Assembly: GCA_902465775.1 (NCBI GenBank)
Contig: CABQOJ010000058.1
Location: 1-7,295 of the forward strand
Source of the DNA: an uncultured Porphyromonas sp.
GTDB lineage: Bacteria > Bacteroidota > Bacteroidia > Bacteroidales > Porphyromonadaceae
DNA length: 7,295 bases
Reading direction: 5' to 3'
Position numbers and translations under genes: made by a program. Every line of letters begins with the position of its first letter. Within the stretch, counting starts at the first letter, position 1. Positions 6,073 to 7,295 of this stretch are shown piece by piece. Below the pieces are notes generated by a model. It was not told where the DNA came from, made no database searches, and saw nothing but the letters and a program-made list of their open reading frames with translations.

Positions 6073-6309
6073 ATGTGCAACTTAGATTACGTCAACGAGC
6101 AGTGGCGAGCTGGTCGTGACGCTTATATCATTGACTACGCCTCTGATCTTGCTGTACACTACTCTCCAAAATTCGGGGATATGGTAGAAATAAAAGGCGC
6201 AAGGAGCGTAGGAGGTATAACTATAATGCGGAAGCATAGCGATAAGACTGTGTTTGAATGTATGCTCGCTGGAGATATTGTCTCCAAAGAGACGTACGAC
6301 TGCTTCTAG
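6073..6309 (+). CDS. Small orphan protein, 78 residues, unknown function
   Basis: I do not recognise this protein. From the ATG at 6073 it reads MCNLDYVNEQWRAGRDAYII, then strand-rich sequence (DLAVHYSPKFGDMVEIKG, GGITIMRKHSDKTVFECMLA) and a short acidic end (GDIVSKETYDCF), suggesting a small beta-rich or beta-barrel domain. It has three Cys and no signal peptide or membrane helix. The frame is also open back to a TTG at 6019, but that codon is the -33 element and the intervening bases include the -7 box, so the internal ATG is preferred. Like the two small genes before it, it seems to be a single-gene transcription unit. The start and the reality of the gene are less certain than for the 83-residue gene because no module copy marks its ATG. 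Confidence 0.6.
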   Translation: MCNLDYVNEQWRAGRDAYIIDYASDLAVHYSPKFGDMVEIKGARSVGGITIMRKHSDKTVFECMLAGDIVSKETYDCF

Positions 6310-6510
6310 CCTTGGAAGTGTACATAGTACTTGTCGACTTGTGCTACTATCTAGTGGACACGGACTAAGTAGGGGTGTGCTTTGATGGTTGATATACCAT
6401 CTGCTGTCCTACTGCGCTCTTTACGTCTTGTTCTGTAGTGTGTTAGCCGCCTTGCTTTCGTGTGCCGTGTTTGTGAGGAATGGCTTTCGGCGAAAAAAGT
6501 TTGCTGAAAG
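6310..6510. other. Intergenic stretch with no supported gene
   Basis: Only weak features are visible: short imperfect inverted repeats (TAGTA...TACTA around 6329-6352, ATGGT...ACCAT around 6385-6400). A plus-strand frame starting at TTG 6389 encodes one hydrophobic segment (VLFCSVLAALLSCAVFV) followed by RNGFRRKK, but it then reads straight through the promoter at 6511-6542 and has no promoter or ribosome site of its own. An A-rich tract (6492-6498) just before that promoter may help RNA polymerase binding. Confidence 0.5.
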
Positions 6511-6542
6511 TTTGGTGGATTGGGGAAGATGTATTACCTTTG
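6511..6542 (+). promoter_or_regulatory. Strong promoter-like site, first of three
   Basis: TTTG at 6511-6514 and TACCTTTG at 6535-6542 are 20 bp apart. They are followed by GCACTCGCAACTCAAAAGAA, an initial transcribed sequence shared with the second site. The context TTTGGTGGATT is also shared with the second site. This is the most diverged copy: its spacer is GC-richer and the upstream A-tract is shorter. Confidence 0.65.
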
Positions 6543-6665
6543 CACTCGCAACTCAAAAGAACGGGTCTTCGGAGGTGTCTGGAGATTCTGAGTAGTGAGC
6601 AAGTTTTGACGGTTAGAGCGTTGTTTGGAGGCCTCTTTTGTTGAGGTTTCAGATCCTATCGGATA

Positions 6666-6756
6666 GGGCACTATATAGTAATTAGGTGTCTCTGCGATTT
6701 GAGCACTCCTATATAATAGGTGTCTCCGTGATTTGGGCACTCCTATATATAATAGG
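6666..6756. repeat. 34-36 bp tandem repeat, two full copies and one partial
   Basis: Full copies are at 6687-6720 and 6721-6756; both read TGTCT(C/T)-GATTTG-GCACTCCTATATA-ATAGG, the second longer by an extra TA. A partial unit, GGGCACTATATAGTAATTAGG without the central TCC, precedes them at 6666-6686 and contains the perfect palindrome ACTATATAGT. Just upstream, CCTATC-G-GATAGG (6655-6667) is another inverted repeat. The array is AT-rich at each boundary and lies between the first and second promoter-like sites. No coding role is apparent. Confidence 0.85.
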
Positions 6757-6774
6757 TGTAAGACGCACGAACGA

Positions 6775-6845
6775 GGCTCTCGAAAAAAAAACTTCTCCGG
6801 ATATTTGGTGGATTCGAAAAGTTGTTGTACCTTTGCATTCGCAAC
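6775..6845 (+). repeat. 71-bp promoter repeat, copy 1
   Basis: Runs from GGCTCTCGAAAAAAAAACTT through the promoter core to GCAAC and matches 6996-7066 with about six substitutions and no gaps. It carries a nine-A tract about 15 bp ahead of the -33 element, then the -33 and -7 boxes and the start region. The substitutions avoid both core boxes, suggesting either functional constraint or recent duplication. Confidence 0.9.
6804..6835 (+). promoter_or_regulatory. Strong promoter-like site, second of three
   Basis: TTTG at 6804-6807 and TACCTTTG at 6828-6835 with a 20-bp spacer ending GTTGTTG, followed by GCATTCGCAACTCAAAAGAA. The upstream A-tract would act like an UP element. This form of promoter is what I associate with heavily transcribed Bacteroidetes genes, including stable RNA operons. 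The transcript would begin near 6842 and contain two small hairpins, CCGAG-CGAA-CTCGG (6863-6876) and CCGAC-TG-GTCGG (6881-6892). Confidence 0.7.
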
Positions 6846-6995
6846 TCAAAAGAAAGGGGTGTCCGAGCGAACTCGGTGGTCCGACTGGTCGGAGGTGTCT
6901 GACGTAGTTTCTAGAGAGGTGTACGGCAAGTCGCTTTGGAGGATTTCTTCCTTCAGTAGCTTTGGAGTCTCCAATGGATTTTCTGATTCCGATGG

Positions 6996-7066
6996 GGCTC
7001 TCGAAAAAAAAACTTCTCCGAATATTTGGTGGTTTCAAAAACTTGTTGTACCTTTGCACTCACAAC
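6996..7066 (+). repeat. 71-bp promoter repeat, copy 2
   Basis: The second copy of the 6775-6845 unit, 221 bp downstream in the same orientation. Similarity stops soon after CACAAC, so its leader differs from those of the first two promoters. Confidence 0.9.
7025..7056 (+). promoter_or_regulatory. Strong promoter-like site, third of three
   Basis: TTTG at 7025-7028 and TACCTTTG at 7049-7056, again with a 20-bp spacer, preceded by the A-tract at 7004-7012 and followed by GCACTCACAAC. It is the promoter nearest the window edge and would drive whatever begins downstream of 7295, with a leader of more than 230 nt. Confidence 0.7.
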
Positions 7067-7075
7067 CCGCAAGAA

Positions 7076-7109
7076 AAGGCAGTTCGCTCTTCACGTGTGA
7101 AGAGGCCTT
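7076..7109 (+). promoter_or_regulatory. Strong RNA hairpin near the start of the third transcript
   Basis: The 18-bp core CTCTTCACGTGTGAAGAG (7087-7104) has 8-bp perfect arms, and AAGGC (7076-7080) pairs with GCCTT (7105-7109) across a 6-nt bulge. It starts about a dozen bases after the predicted transcription start. There is no T-run after it (the next bases are GAGCTGG), so it is not a simple terminator; it may protect the 5' end, be a processing site, or bind a protein. Confidence 0.65.
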
Positions 7110-7190
7110 GAGCTGGAGCTCCAAACGAGGGGCTGGTCTTACGGGAATTATAGAAGCGATCTTTGATATATTTCATAACTAAACAATCAA

Positions 7191-7258
7191 AGTGTAGTGA
7201 TCTAGAGTAGTATCTAGATCGAGCAATACCTAAGACAATCAAAATCTAGGTCTACACT
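7191..7258 (+). repeat. Nested inverted repeats in the distal leader
   Basis: GATCTAGA (7199-7206) and TCTAGATC (7213-7220) form a perfect 8-bp stem with a 6-nt loop. AGTGTAG (7191-7197) is complementary to CTACACT (7252-7258), which would enclose the first hairpin. A second TCTAG at 7245-7249 offers an alternative partner for the TCTAGA arms, so two competing folds are possible. Confidence 0.7.
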
Positions 7259-7295
7259 GCGAGGACAATAAGCATAATAGCACAATAATCATCTT

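Larger units (their letters stand above)
7057..7295 (+). other. Long structured leader, possibly of an rRNA operon beyond the window
   Basis: No protein gene is supported. After the third promoter come a strong hairpin (7076-7109), a smaller one (GAGCT-GG-AGCTC, 7110-7121), an AT-rich stretch, and nested inverted repeats at 7191-7258. ACAATCAAA occurs twice (7183-7191 and 7235-7243). Tandem strong promoters followed by a long untranslated structured leader fit a stable-RNA operon, but no 16S, 23S or tRNA sequence appears before the window ends, so the identity of the downstream gene is inferred. Confidence 0.4.

Noticed and set aside
6389..6595. Small single-helix membrane protein starting at TTG
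   Set aside because: One hydrophobic segment is plausible, but the frame runs through the -33 and -7 boxes at 6511-6542, has only a TTG start and no promoter of its own.
6733..7182. 149-codon plus-strand frame
   Set aside because: It crosses two promoter copies; its repeated peptides (KKNFSGYLVD, KKTSPNIWW) are simply translations of the 71-bp DNA repeat, and the content is not protein-like.

Overview
The window looks like a chromosomal segment of a Bacteroidales bacterium, most likely Porphyromonas. Three things point there. The transketolase has the variant cofactor motif (SDGG...CNDIQL) that I associate with Bacteroidetes. The RNase H carries an N-terminal viroplasmin-like domain. Promoter-like sites have the Bacteroidetes form TTTG-about 20 bp-TAnnTTTG rather than -35/-10 boxes. 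The left part is visibly GC-rich and the right part AT-richer. The genus is an inference from these traits, not from a database search.

Left part (1-4705): four closely packed plus-strand genes separated by only 9 to 15 bp, probably one transcription unit. They are the last ~595 codons of a transketolase (its start lies before the window), a cytoplasmic TPR-repeat protein, a viroplasmin-domain RNase HI, and an uncharacterised protein that looks like an ATP-grasp ligase. The group mixes central carbon metabolism with RNA-DNA hybrid removal and two proteins of unknown role, so shared transcription does not by itself imply a shared pathway. A strong intrinsic terminator lies about 120 bp after the last stop (4826-4869).

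Middle (4870-5295): about 430 bp without a credible gene. It holds four contiguous copies of a 21-22 bp repeat (5048-5132), enclosed by a perfect 9-bp inverted repeat.

Accessory-looking stretch (5296-6310): three small plus-strand orphan genes of 74, 83 and 78 codons, each with its own Bacteroidetes-type promoter immediately upstream. The first two share a nearly identical 41-42 bp promoter/leader/start module containing the palindrome CTTTG-N4-CAAAG, although their proteins are unrelated. Between them, on the minus strand, is a 40-codon frame with one internal TGA that reads like the remains of a small acidic protein.

Right part (6310-7295): no credible protein gene. It contains three strong promoter-like sites (6511, 6804, 7025) with identical 20-bp spacing. 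The last two lie in 71-bp near-identical repeats 221 bp apart. A 34-36 bp tandem repeat lies between the first two. After the third promoter come strong hairpins and nested inverted repeats running to the window edge. This layout fits the promoter array and leader of a highly expressed stable-RNA operon, possibly rrn, starting just beyond the window, but no rRNA or tRNA sequence is present to prove it.
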